Below, one piece after another: positions 16,513 to 24,141 of a stretch of DNA of 64,000 nucleotides. The position numbers and the translations under genes were made by a program. Positions within the stretch are counted from its first letter, which is position 1; each line of letters begins with the position of its first letter. The notes under the pieces are model-generated. The model searched no databases and had not been told where the DNA came from. It worked only from the letters and a program-made list of their open reading frames with translations. Where the stretch lies: the NCBI RefSeq assembly GCF_024362325.1, contig NZ_CP101497.1, positions 1,922,001 to 1,986,000 on the forward strand, written 5' to 3'. Source of the DNA: Microcella humidisoli. Its GTDB lineage: Bacteria; Actinomycetota; Actinomycetes; Actinomycetales; Microbacteriaceae.

Positions 16513-17325
16513 CTAGTGAGCGTCGACCGCATTCCAGCCGAGCCGCGTGCGCACGGTGCGGGCTCCCTCGTGCGGCCAGCGCGCATCCGCCCCCACCGGC
16601 CCCGATTCGGCGAGGGCGAGCAGGGCGCGCGCGGCCGATTCGGGGTCGGTCTCGATCGCGGCGGCCGCCGCGGCGGCGAACTGCGGATGCACGAGCTCGA
16701 GCCGCCGGTACCCGTCGAGGTCGTCGAGCCGGGCCGTCTGCTCGGGCCGCTCGGCCGACACGGCCCGATGCAGCGCGATGAGGTGCGCGAGGGCGTGGGA
16801 TCGCACGAACTGACCCGCGGTGAGCACCTCGCCGCGGCGGTGCCGACCGACGCCGATGAGCAGCAGGGCGAGGAAGAGTTCCGCGCGGTCGCGGACGGTG
16901 GCCTCGTGGCCGGGGCGCGGCTTTCGCGCGGCATCCCGCATCGTCTCGGTGATGCCGCCGCGATCGATCGCGACCTCGTAGGCGTTGGCGATGGCGAGCG
17001 AGAGCTCGCCGGGGGCGAAGACGGCGAACTCGAGCACGTGGCCGTCGTCGTAGACGACCTTGAGGCCGTGCACGCCCTCGCGCGGGCGCAGCACGATGCG
17101 CTCGGCGTCGGGCAGCCAGTCGAGCTCGCGGCGCATGCGCTCGGCGTTCGCCTCGCTGTCGGCTACGACGAGGAAGTCGTGGTCGCTCCACTCGTCGACG
17201 CGGCCGCGGTCGGCGGTGGACCCGGCGAGCACGAGGCCCGTGACGTCGTCGCGTGCCTCGAGCCCCGCGACGAGGCGGGCGAGGTATGCGTCGAAGGCGA
17301 TCCTGTAAGCGCTTGCATTCGTCAT
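16513..17325 (-). CDS. Nucleotidyltransferase-fold protein
   Basis: A 270-residue protein. The N-terminal nucleotidyltransferase core has GSTADRGRVDEWSDHDFLVV (about residues 35-54), matching the G[SG]xxx...SDxD catalytic pattern, and a third acidic residue is likely in HVLEFAVF. The remainder is helical. Its substrate could be an antibiotic, RNA or protein; none is readable. The ATG at 17325 follows TAGGGT (17333-17338) by 7 nt, a leaderless layout. A palindromic LacI-type operator (17304-17317) lies inside codons 3-7. Confidence 0.75.
   Translation of the reverse strand: MTNASAYRIAFDAYLARLVAGLEARDDVTGLVLAGSTADRGRVDEWSDHDFLVVADSEANAERMRRELDWLPDAERIVLRPREGVHGLKVVYDDGHVLEFAVFAPGELSLAIANAYEVAIDRGGITETMRDAARKPRPGHEATVRDRAELFLALLLIGVGRHRRGEVLTAGQFVRSHALAHLIALHRAVSAERPEQTARLDDLDGYRRLELVHPQFAAAAAAAIETDPESAARALLALAESGPVGADARWPHEGARTVRTRLGWNAVDAH
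17304..17317. promoter_or_regulatory. LacI-family (cre-like) operator inside the start of the nucleotidyltransferase gene
   Basis: TGTAAGCGCTTGCA is a near-perfect palindrome centred on CG and fits the Bacillus cre consensus TGWAARCGYTWNCW at every position. It begins 8 nt inside the coding region. If the mRNA is leaderless, a LacI-family repressor bound here would block elongation right after initiation. LacI-family regulators in actinobacteria use this half-site style; no such gene is in the window. Confidence 0.45.
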
Positions 17326-17352
17326 GCGCACGACCCTAGCGGGCGACGGGCG

Positions 17353-17358
17353 TACACT
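17353..17358 (+). promoter_or_regulatory. -10 box of the TPP-riboswitch operon
   Basis: TACACT at 17353-17358 predicts a start near 17365, right where the TPP aptamer begins. It lies only about 15 bp from the minus-strand box TAGGGT (17333-17338) of the nucleotidyltransferase gene, so the two promoters are back to back. Confidence 0.5.
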
Positions 17359-17365
17359 CGTGCTC

Positions 17366-17456
17366 GTACACGGGAGTCCGGTGAACCGGGCTGAGAGGAA
17401 GCGCACTCACGCTTCGACCGTCGAACCTGATCCGGATCATGCCGGCGCAGGGAGGA
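17366..17456 (+). ncRNA. TPP (THI-box) riboswitch
   Basis: The conserved parts of the thiamine pyrophosphate aptamer are present in order: CGGGAG then a short P3 stem CCGGTGAACCGG, the pyrimidine-sensing GCTGAGAGG (about 17390-17398), a P4/P5 arm, and GAACCTGATCCGG followed by ATCATGCCGGCGCAGGGAGG. It lies 72 nt before ykoE. Between them are the ribosome site AAAGG (17516-17520) and a small GCTC/GAGC stem, which suits translational control. With TPP bound, the thiamine-uptake operon should be shut off. Confidence 0.95.
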
Positions 17457-17527
17457 CTTCTCGCACCCGTGCCGACCCGATACGCGGGCGCGATGGTCGC
17501 GCTCGCGCAGAGCGAAAGGCACGACTC

Positions 17528-18220
17528 ATGGTCACGACCGCACCAACCCCCTCCACCCGCCCTCGACCCGCCCTGCAGTGGCGCGTCGTCGACATCGTCG
17601 TCGCGAGCGTGCTCGGCGTCGCCGGCGGCCTCGTCATGACGCTGTGGAACCTCGTCTACTCGCCCGTCACGGCACCCCTCGAGGTCGCCCTGCCGGGGCT
17701 GCAGGCGCTCATGTACGCCGTCTGGCTGTTCCCGGCCGTGCTCGTCGGTCTCGTCGTGCGCAAGCCCGGTGCGGCGCTCTACGGCGAGCTGGTCGCCGCG
17801 TCGGTCTCGGCGCTGCTCGGCGGCATGTGGGGCTGGACGGCGATCGCCTGGGGCCTCGTGCAGGGCCTCGGCGCCGAGATCGTCTTCGCCATCCTGCTCT
17901 ACCGTGCGTGGGGCCTTCTGCCCGCCATCCTCGCCGGCATGGGCGCGGGCGTCGGCATGTCGATCATGGACCTGACCTTCTACTACGCCGGCGCGCGACC
18001 CGAGTTCATGGTCGTCTACGCGGCGAGCGCGATCGTGTCGGGCGCCGTCATCGCCGGGCTCGGCAGCTGGCTGCTCGTGCGGGGGCTCGCTCGAACGGGT
18101 GCGTTGGCGCGCTTCGCCGCCGGACGGGAGCTCGCGGCCCGGTCGACGGCGAGCGAGCCCGTGGCCGCCGCATCGGCCGCCGCCTCGGCCTCGGCAGAGG
18201 ACGCGCGATCGGGCTCGTGA
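17528..18220 (+). CDS. ykoE: ECF transporter S component, YkoE family (thiamine/HMP uptake)
   Basis: A 230-residue membrane protein with about six hydrophobic helices and a low-complexity Ala-rich tail. WRVVDIVVASVLGVAGGLVMTLWN, split across helix 1, and GELVAASVSALLGGMWGW are typical of YkoE, the substrate-binding component for hydroxymethylpyrimidine or thiamine. It directly follows a TPP riboswitch, which supports the substrate. The ATG at 17528 has AAAGG 7 nt upstream. Its stop overlaps the start of the fused energising subunit (GTGA). Confidence 0.9.
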   Translation: MVTTAPTPSTRPRPALQWRVVDIVVASVLGVAGGLVMTLWNLVYSPVTAPLEVALPGLQALMYAVWLFPAVLVGLVVRKPGAALYGELVAASVSALLGGMWGWTAIAWGLVQGLGAEIVFAILLYRAWGLLPAILAGMGAGVGMSIMDLTFYYAGARPEFMVVYAASAIVSGAVIAGLGSWLLVRGLARTGALARFAAGRELAARSTASEPVAAASAAASASAEDARSGS

Positions 18221-20529
18221 CCGCGGCTCGCGCGGCCGCCCTCGGGGCCCAGGGCTGGAGCTGGACTCCCGCCGGGCGCTCGGCCCCCGTGCTCGATGCG
18301 CTCGACGTGCGCATCGAGCCGGGTGAGCGCGTGCTGCTGCTCGGCGCCTCCGGCAGTGGCAAGTCGACGCTGCTGCAGGCATGGGCGGGCGTGCTCGGCG
18401 GGGCCGACGAGGGCGAGCAGCAGGGACAGCTGACCGTCGACGGCCTCGAGGTCGGCGCGCGTCGCGGGCGGGTCGGCCTGCTGCTGCAGGATCCGGATGC
18501 GCAGCTCGTGCTCGCGCGCGCCGGCGACGACGTGGCCTTCGGGCCCGAGAACCTCGGCGAGCCGGTCGACGAGATCCTCGCGGGCGTGCCGCGCGCGCTC
18601 GACGCCGTCGGGCTCTCGGCGCTCGCCGACGCCGACACCCGACGGCTCTCGGGCGGGCAGCAGCAGCGTCTCGCCCTCGCGGGCGTGCTCGCGATGCGCC
18701 CCGCGGCCCTCCTGCTCGACGAGCCCACGGCTCAGCTCGACCCCGCCGGCGTGCGCGAGGTCGCCGCGGCCGTCGCCGCGCTCGTCGCCGACCGCGGGCT
18801 GACGCTCGTCGTCGTCGAACACCGCGTCGACGTCTGGGCCCCGCTCGTCGACCGCGTCATCGTGCTCGACGGCGGGCGGATCGTGGCCGACGGCCCCGTC
18901 GCCGAGGTGCTGCTCGAGCAGGGGGCGCGGCTGGCGCGGCGCGGTGTGTGGGTTCCCGGGCGCGGACCCGAGCATCCGGCCGCCCCGATCGCGGCGTCGG
19001 GAGACGAGCTGCTGCGCGCGACAGGCCTCGCCGTGCAGCCCGCCGGGGGAGACGTCATCGGGTTCGCGAGCGGCCTCGACCTCACCGTGCGCGCGGGCGA
19101 GGTCGTCGCCCTCACGGGGCCCAACGGCGCGGGCAAGAGCACGCTGCTGCTCACGCTCGCGGGCCTGCTCCCGCCTGCCGCCGGCACGATCGAGGCCCTC
19201 GGCGCCGGGGACCCCGCGCGATGGACCTCGGCCGAGCTCGCCGAGCGGTTCGGCGTCGTCTTCCAGAACCCCGAGCACCAGTTCGTGGCCGCGACGGTGC
19301 GCGATGAGCTCGCCGTCGGCGGCGCCGATCCTGAGCGCGTTGACGCCCTGCTCGAGCGGCTGCGGCTGCCGCACCTCGCCGCGTCGAGCCCCTTCCTGCT
19401 GAGCGGCGGCGAGCAGCGCCGGCTGTCGGTCGCCACCGCGCTCGCGACCGAGCCGCGCGTGCTGCTGCTCGACGAGCCGACCTTCGGGCAGGACGCCCGC
19501 ACGTGGGCCGAGCTCGCCGCGCTCCTCGCGGCCCACCGCGACGCCGGGGGAGCCGTCATCATGGCGACGCACGACCGCGAGCTCGTCGCGGCACTCGACG
19601 CGCGCGAGGTCGCACTCCCGGCCGTGTCCGTTCCCTCCGGTGAATCGCTGCCGGATCAGCGTGTCGTCGGCGACACGCCGGGCAGAGCGCCCAAAGACCG
19701 GGGCAGGCGGACAGCGTCGAGCGAGGCGAGCCCCGCTGAGGGGAGCGTCGCCGGCTCGGGTGCGGTGGGTCGCGCGCCGCTCGGCGAGCGGCTCAACCCC
19801 GTCGCCGCGATCGCGGCCTCGCTCGTGCCCGCCCTGCTGCTCGTCACGACGCTCGACGTCGTCTCGGCCGCTGTCGCCCTCACGCTGCAGCTGCTGCTCA
19901 TCCCGTTCCTGGGCATCCCGTTCCGCACCCTGCTGCGGCGCACCGCTCCCGTGCTCATTGCGGCCCCGCTCGCCGCCGCCACGGTCGTGCTCTACGGCCG
20001 CGAGTCGGGCACGGTCTACGCCGAGTTCCTGCTCGTGCGCATCAGCGACGGATCCCTCGAGCTCGCCCTCGCGACCCTCCTGCGCATCCTCGCCATCGGC
20101 ATCCCCGCGATCGCCCTGTTCGCGCGCCCCGATGCGACGCGGCTGGGGGATGCTCTCGGCCAGAACCTCCGCCTGCCCAGTCGCTTCGTGCTGGGCGGCG
20201 TCGCCGCGCTGCGCCTGCTGACCGTGCTGCGCGACGACGCCCGCCTGCTCGAGCGGGCCCGGCGCGCGCGCGGCATCGGCGACCGCGGCCGGGTGCGCCG
20301 TGCGCTCGGGCTCGTCTTCGCGCTGCTCGTGCTGTCGATCCGCCGCGGGTCGGCGCTCGCGATCGGCATGGAGGCGCGCGGCGTCGGCGCCCCCGGCCCG
20401 CGCACCTGGACCCGGCCCTCGCCGTGGCGCGCATCCGACACCGCGGTCGTCGCGGTCGGTATCGCCATCTCGACCGTCGCCGTCGTCGCGGCCGTGCTCA
20501 CGGGGGAGTTCACGAGTGTCATCGGCTGA
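18217..20529 (+). CDS. Fused ECF energising module: two ATPase domains plus T component (YkoD-YkoC)
   Basis: A 770-residue frame. ATPase 1 has Walker A 43-51 (GASGSGKST), signature LSGGQQQ and Walker B ALLLDEP. ATPase 2 has Walker A 301-309 (GPNGAGKST), LSGGEQR and VLLLDEPTFGQD. After a charged linker (about 470-525) comes a membrane EcfT domain with hydrophobic helices and two Ala-Arg-Gly coupling motifs (RRARGIG and MEARGVG). YkoD and YkoC are normally separate; the fusion is real in sequence, with no stop or internal start evident. GTG 18217 overlaps the ykoE stop. Confidence 0.9.
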   Translation: MTAARAAALGAQGWSWTPAGRSAPVLDALDVRIEPGERVLLLGASGSGKSTLLQAWAGVLGGADEGEQQGQLTVDGLEVGARRGRVGLLLQDPDAQLVLARAGDDVAFGPENLGEPVDEILAGVPRALDAVGLSALADADTRRLSGGQQQRLALAGVLAMRPAALLLDEPTAQLDPAGVREVAAAVAALVADRGLTLVVVEHRVDVWAPLVDRVIVLDGGRIVADGPVAEVLLEQGARLARRGVWVPGRGPEHPAAPIAASGDELLRATGLAVQPAGGDVIGFASGLDLTVRAGEVVALTGPNGAGKSTLLLTLAGLLPPAAGTIEALGAGDPARWTSAELAERFGVVFQNPEHQFVAATVRDELAVGGADPERVDALLERLRLPHLAASSPFLLSGGEQRRLSVATALATEPRVLLLDEPTFGQDARTWAELAALLAAHRDAGGAVIMATHDRELVAALDAREVALPAVSVPSGESLPDQRVVGDTPGRAPKDRGRRTASSEASPAEGSVAGSGAVGRAPLGERLNPVAAIAASLVPALLLVTTLDVVSAAVALTLQLLLIPFLGIPFRTLLRRTAPVLIAAPLAAATVVLYGRESGTVYAEFLLVRISDGSLELALATLLRILAIGIPAIALFARPDATRLGDALGQNLRLPSRFVLGGVAALRLLTVLRDDARLLERARRARGIGDRGRVRRALGLVFALLVLSIRRGSALAIGMEARGVGAPGPRTWTRPSPWRASDTAVVAVGIAISTVAVVAAVLTGEFTSVIG

Positions 20530-21046
20530 CGGCGCCCCGCCGCGCATCACCCTCGTCGACGGCCGCTCGGGAGCGGGCAAGACCACCTGGGCCACCGCGC
20601 TCGCGCGACGCACGGGTGCCCAGCTGCTGAGCCTCGACGACGTCTACCCGGGGTGGGACGGCCTCGAGGCGGCCGAGGCGCACGTGCTCGAGCACGTGCT
20701 GCGCGCGATCGCCGAGGGTCGGCCGCCGCGCTGGCGCTCGTGGAACTGGGTCGACGAGGAGCCCGGTGCCTGGCACGCCCTCGACCCCGCACGCGACCTC
20801 GTGATCGAAGGATGCGGTGCCATCAGCCCCGCCGCCCGCTCGCTCGCGCACCACGCCGTGTGGGTCGAGCTGGCCGACGATGCCGAGCGGCGCCGACGCG
20901 CGATCGCGCGCGACGGCGAGGTCTTCGCCCGCAACTGGACGCGCTGGGCGCAGCAGGAGGACGCGCACGCCGCGCTCCACGCGCCTCGAGAGACGGCAGA
21001 CGAGATCGTCGAGCCGCTCAGCCCGCCCAGCGCTCGAACACCGTGA
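20516..21046 (+). CDS. P-loop kinase-like ATP-binding protein
   Basis: A 176-residue protein. It has Walker A GRSGAGKTT near residue 17, an acidic SLDDVYPGWDGL segment, and LVIEGCGAI, resembling uridine-kinase-like nucleoside kinases. GTG 20516 lies inside the end of the fused ykoDC gene with GGGGGAG just upstream, so it belongs to the TPP-controlled operon. Its 3' end overlaps the converging DacA-like gene by 29 bp. A role in phosphorylating an imported thiamine precursor is a guess from context only. Confidence 0.75.
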   Translation: MSSADGAPPRITLVDGRSGAGKTTWATALARRTGAQLLSLDDVYPGWDGLEAAEAHVLEHVLRAIAEGRPPRWRSWNWVDEEPGAWHALDPARDLVIEGCGAISPAARSLAHHAVWVELADDAERRRRAIARDGEVFARNWTRWAQQEDAHAALHAPRETADEIVEPLSPPSARTP

Positions 21047-22232
21047 TCGGGTCGGCGAAGCGCCACGCGACACCGGGTTCCGTGATTGCACTCGTCGACT
21101 CGAGCCGCACGACCTGCTCGGCCTCACCCGTCTCGACGACGAGGCTGCCCGCATCCGCGCCCCGCACGATGGTCGACCGCGAGGCGGCCTCGAGCCGCAG
21201 CCCGAGCCCGTCGAGCTCGGTCGAGCTGACCGACACGCCCTCGGTCGCCACGAGCTCGGTCTCCTGCCCCCAGGCCGAGCGCGCAATGGCGACGACCTGC
21301 CCGGCGGCCACGACCTCGACGGGTCGAACGCTCGTGCGCACACTCTCGAGCAGCGCCCCCACCGCATCCTCGGCGGCGGGGTAGCCCGGCTGGCCGAGGG
21401 CGGCGACGATGATCGTCTCGTCGTCGACCGTGATCGCGAGCAGCACGCACACCCCCGCCGCGTCGGTGTACGTGCGCACGAGGCCCGTGGTGCCGAGCTC
21501 GCGCAGGAAGGCGGCCTCGTCGGCGAAGGCCGCGCCACCCTGCGTCGTGCGGGGTCGCGATTCGAGCAGCGCGGCGAGCGCGGGGTTCTCGAGGCTGAGC
21601 GCGCCGAGCCGGGCGAGGTCGGCGGCGGTCGAGAGCGAGGCCGGGTCGAGTCCTGTGCCGTCGACGACGGTCGTGCTCGAGAGCCCGTTCTCATCGAGCC
21701 ACGCGCGCGCGGCGGCGAGGTAGGCGTCGAGCCCGCCGAACACCTCGTCGACGAGCAGCTCGGCGGTGTTGTTGCCCGAGCCGATGACCGTGGCGGCGAG
21801 CAGGTCGCGGCGCGTCCAGGTCTGGCCGAAGCGCACGGCGACCGTGCGGGCGCCCGCGGCGTCGAGCTCGCGGTACCGCTCGATGTGCTGCTGGTCGATC
21901 GTGATGGCCTCCCCGGTGCCGCCCGCCCCGAGCGGCTCGGCGTCGAGCACGACGTGGGCGAGCACGAGCTTGGCCATGCCCGCGATGGGCCGCGGCTCGG
22001 CATCGCCGGCCTCGACGATCGAGCCGCTGCCGGCGAGCAGGGCCGTCGACCCCGCGGCGGGCAGCGCGAGCGTGTCGTCCCAGCCGCCGTCGACGGCCGC
22101 CGACAGGGTCTGCTCGATGTGCAGCCGCGGCACGGGAGTCAGCAGCGCCGCAGCGCCGTAGACGACGCCGAGCACGACGGCGAGGGCCACGACGCCGCTC
22201 AGCACCCGGCGCACGCGGCGCGCCCCGCTCAC
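21018..22232 (-). CDS. DacA/PBP5-like protein lacking the catalytic serine
   Basis: A 404-residue protein with one N-terminal membrane helix and a serine-type D-Ala-D-Ala carboxypeptidase fold. The SxxK motif is replaced by G85-M-A-K88 (PIAGMAK; codon GGC), the SxN motif is intact (S152-G-N154), and the KTG position reads RTY near residue 240. It is therefore probably not an active carboxypeptidase but a structural or substrate-sensing relative. GTG 22232 overlaps the stop of the upstream zincin gene, so it lies at the end of the clpS operon. Confidence 0.82.
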   Translation of the reverse strand: MSGARRVRRVLSGVVALAVVLGVVYGAAALLTPVPRLHIEQTLSAAVDGGWDDTLALPAAGSTALLAGSGSIVEAGDAEPRPIAGMAKLVLAHVVLDAEPLGAGGTGEAITIDQQHIERYRELDAAGARTVAVRFGQTWTRRDLLAATVIGSGNNTAELLVDEVFGGLDAYLAAARAWLDENGLSSTTVVDGTGLDPASLSTAADLARLGALSLENPALAALLESRPRTTQGGAAFADEAAFLRELGTTGLVRTYTDAAGVCVLLAITVDDETIIVAALGQPGYPAAEDAVGALLESVRTSVRPVEVVAAGQVVAIARSAWGQETELVATEGVSVSSTELDGLGLRLEAASRSTIVRGADAGSLVVETGEAEQVVRLESTSAITEPGVAWRFADPITVFERWAG

Positions 22233-22606
22233 GCCCAGCCCAATCGGTGCAGCTCGTCGTCGTCGATGCCGAAGTAGTGCGCGATCTCGTGCACGAGCGT
22301 GACGTGGATCTCGTCGCGCAGCACCTCGAGATCCCCCTCCGCCGCCGCGAGCAGCGGCTCGCGATAGAGGACGATGCGGTCGGGCAGCTCGCCGAAGCCG
22401 TACTGCCCGCGGTCGGTGAGGGCGGTGCCCTCGTAGAGCCCGAGCAGATCGAGCGAGCCGTCAGCGGGGCGGTCCTCCGTCACGAAGATCACGTTCTCGA
22501 GCCCCTCGACCATCTCATCGGGCAGCTGGTCGAGCTCATCGATGACGAGGGCCTCGAACGCGGCCGCGTCGAGCTCGAGGGCGTCGGATGCGCGGTCGTC
22601 GGTCAC
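22229..22606 (-). CDS. Small metallopeptidase-family (zincin) protein
   Basis: A 125-residue protein with an HExxHxxGxxD zinc motif near its end (HEIAHYFGIDDDE), as in the short zincin-like proteins found beside clpS in actinobacteria. EALVIDELDQLP and FVTEDRP are typical of the family. Catalytic activity is not established for it. The GTG at 22606 overlaps the DUF2017 stop, and its stop overlaps the DacA-like start, giving an unbroken chain of coupled genes. Confidence 0.85.
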   Translation of the reverse strand: MTDDRASDALELDAAAFEALVIDELDQLPDEMVEGLENVIFVTEDRPADGSLDLLGLYEGTALTDRGQYGFGELPDRIVLYREPLLAAAEGDLEVLRDEIHVTLVHEIAHYFGIDDDELHRLGWA

Positions 22607-23139
22607 GACGGACCCCCCGCGGCGGGGTGCGCATCCGGTTCGCGCACCTCGAGCACCTGCACGATTCCGTCTTGCATCCAGGCGAGCCAGTCGTACACGT
22701 CGCGCAGGCCGGGCTCGGCGAACGCGCCCTCGTCGCCGTCGACGATGATGCCCATGCGGTCGGCGATGACGAGGCGCAGGTCGCCGATGCCGCGCACCCA
22801 GTCGAGGGCGGCATCCATCGTCAACGGCACGGTGCGCGCGATCCCCTCGTCGGCGACCGGCGCGAGCGCGGTCGACAGCGTGCGCGCGAAGCCGATCTTG
22901 CGGTCGACGAGGCCGCGCCGGCTGAGGCGCCGCCACTCGTCGGCGAGCTCGGGCTCGTGCCGGTAGGCATCGGGCAGCACGCGGCGCACGGCCGAGTCGT
23001 CGTCGACCGGCGACTCGAGCGCGTCGGCGAGCAGTGCCTGCAACTGGTCGGCGAGCGAGACGAGAATGCGCGCCTCCTCGGGTTCGACGTGCACGAGGCC
23101 GACGAGCGCGGGGTCGTCGGTCGGCACGGTGATCCTCAC
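22603..23139 (-). CDS. DUF2017 family protein
   Basis: A 178-residue, mostly helical acidic protein whose opening (RITVPTDDPALVGLVHVEPEEA) and central EWRRLSRRGLVDRK stretches match DUF2017, a family found almost only next to clpS in actinobacteria. No catalytic motif is visible. GTG 23139 starts 14 nt after the clpS stop. Genomic linkage suggests a role tied to Clp-dependent proteolysis, but this is unproven. Confidence 0.82.
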   Translation of the reverse strand: MRITVPTDDPALVGLVHVEPEEARILVSLADQLQALLADALESPVDDDSAVRRVLPDAYRHEPELADEWRRLSRRGLVDRKIGFARTLSTALAPVADEGIARTVPLTMDAALDWVRGIGDLRLVIADRMGIIVDGDEGAFAEPGLRDVYDWLAWMQDGIVQVLEVREPDAHPAAGGPS

Positions 23140-23152
23140 GAGCGCACCGCCG

Positions 23153-23470
23153 TCATCGGGGTGCCCGCTCGACGGTGGCCCACAGGCCGTACTCGTGCAT
23201 GGCCTCGGCGTGGCGCTCCATGTGCTCGCGGTTGCCGTGGGCGAGCGTCGCCCGGCCCGCGGTGTGCACCTGTATCATGAGCTCATCGGCGGTCTGCGCA
23301 TCCACCCCGAAATGGCGGCGGAACACCCACGAGACGTAGCTCATGAGGTTGACGGGGTCGTTCCAGACCACGATCGTCCACGGCACCTCGGCGGCGTGCA
23401 GGGGCCGCTCGATCACCTGCTCGCGCGTCGCACCGTCGGTGCGCGCGCGGGCCGGGGCGATCGAGGTCAT
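23153..23470 (-). CDS. clpS: ATP-dependent Clp protease adaptor ClpS
   Basis: A 105-residue adaptor. The N-end-rule binding pocket region reads WTIVVWNDPVNLMSYVSWVF (about residues 31-50), followed by HTAGRATLAHGNREHMERHA. ClpS delivers proteins with N-degrons to ClpAP or ClpCP. A -10-like GACAAT lies 6 nt before ATG 23470, so the mRNA may be leaderless. It heads the operon clpS, DUF2017, zincin and DacA-like. Confidence 0.95.
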   Translation of the reverse strand: MTSIAPARARTDGATREQVIERPLHAAEVPWTIVVWNDPVNLMSYVSWVFRRHFGVDAQTADELMIQVHTAGRATLAHGNREHMERHAEAMHEYGLWATVERAPR

Positions 23471-23529
23471 GCCTCTATTGTCGCGCGTCGACCGGGAGGA
23501 CGCCGAGAGGCCGACCGGCGAGGGGAGCC

Positions 23530-23940
23530 TCAGGCCTCGTCGAGCATGCGCTGGCGCGTGCTCGCGAACTCCTCCTGCGTGATGAGGCCCTTGTCGAGCG
23601 CCGACTGCAGCGACGCCAGCCGCGTCGGAAGATCGGGCACCGCGCCGTCGGCGCCCGGGCGACCCGCGATCGCATCGGAGATGATGGCCCCCGTCACGAT
23701 GGCGGCGCCGGCCTGCTCGTCGGTCACGGCGAGCAGCCGCTGCTCGTCGGAGAGCCCGAGCTGCTTCGAGGCCGAGTTGACCACCGTCATGCGCCAGATG
23801 CCGAACCCGATCGCCGCGAAGAACAGCAGCGCGAAGAGGCCGACGAAGGCGCCGCCCCCCGGCACGAGATCAACCGGATTGCCCGGGTCGAGCGGCACGA
23901 ACGAGTCGAGCACGCGGCCCGTCAGCAGGGCATCGGTCAT
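23530..23940 (-). CDS. Membrane protein with a C-terminal SHOCT-like domain
   Basis: A 136-residue protein with one strong membrane helix (AFVGLFALLFFAAIGFGIW, about residues 31-49) and a C-terminal SHOCT-type short helical pair (LASLQSALDKGLITQEEF). SHOCT segments are oligomerisation elements without catalytic activity. The ribosome site AGGAGG lies before ATG 23940 and a UUCG-capped hairpin lies just before that. It follows tRNA-His on the same strand. Confidence 0.75.
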   Translation of the reverse strand: MTDALLTGRVLDSFVPLDPGNPVDLVPGGGAFVGLFALLFFAAIGFGIWRMTVVNSASKQLGLSDEQRLLAVTDEQAGAAIVTGAIISDAIAGRPGADGAVPDLPTRLASLQSALDKGLITQEEFASTRQRMLDEA

Positions 23941-23958
23941 GGCGCACTCCTCCTCGAT

Positions 23959-23976
23959 CCCGGCGCGAACGCCGGG
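23959..23976 (-). promoter_or_regulatory. UUCG tetraloop hairpin in the leader of the SHOCT gene
   Basis: CCCGGCG (23959-23965) and CGCCGGG (23970-23976) pair perfectly; on the transcribed minus strand the loop is UUCG closed by a G-C pair. It lies between a -10-like TAGAGT (about 23988-23993) and the ribosome site of the SHOCT gene, 19 nt before ATG. It may terminate tRNA-His transcripts or protect the leader. Confidence 0.45.
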
Positions 23977-24027
23977 GTGAGGATCACTCTAGACGCGCGG
24001 GACGCCTCGAGAGCGAGGAACACAACT

Positions 24028-24104
24028 TGGGGTGAGTAACGGGGCTTGAACCCGCGACCTCCTGGACCACAACCAGGCGCTCTGCCAGCTGAGCTATACC
24101 CACC
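24028..24104 (-). tRNA. tRNA-His (anticodon GTG)
   Basis: Read on the minus strand, a full cloverleaf begins at 24104 with the extra G(-1) diagnostic of tRNA-His, pairs GTGGGTA with TACTCAC in the acceptor stem, has a D arm (TAGCTCAGCTGGCAGAGC), an anticodon loop with GTG inside CTGGTTGTGGTCCAG, and a T arm GCGGGTTCAAGCCCCGT. CCA is encoded (24028-24030). A -10 box TAGACT (24136-24141) overlaps the orn stop and would start the transcript about 25 nt upstream. Confidence 0.97.
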
Positions 24105-24141
24105 ATGCTGACCGTCTCGCGACGGCCGACACGACAGTCTA

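Noticed and set aside
22247..23280. Long plus-strand frames across the clpS cluster
   Set aside because: They are antisense to four well-recognised minus-strand genes with overlapping starts and stops, and they show no family motif.
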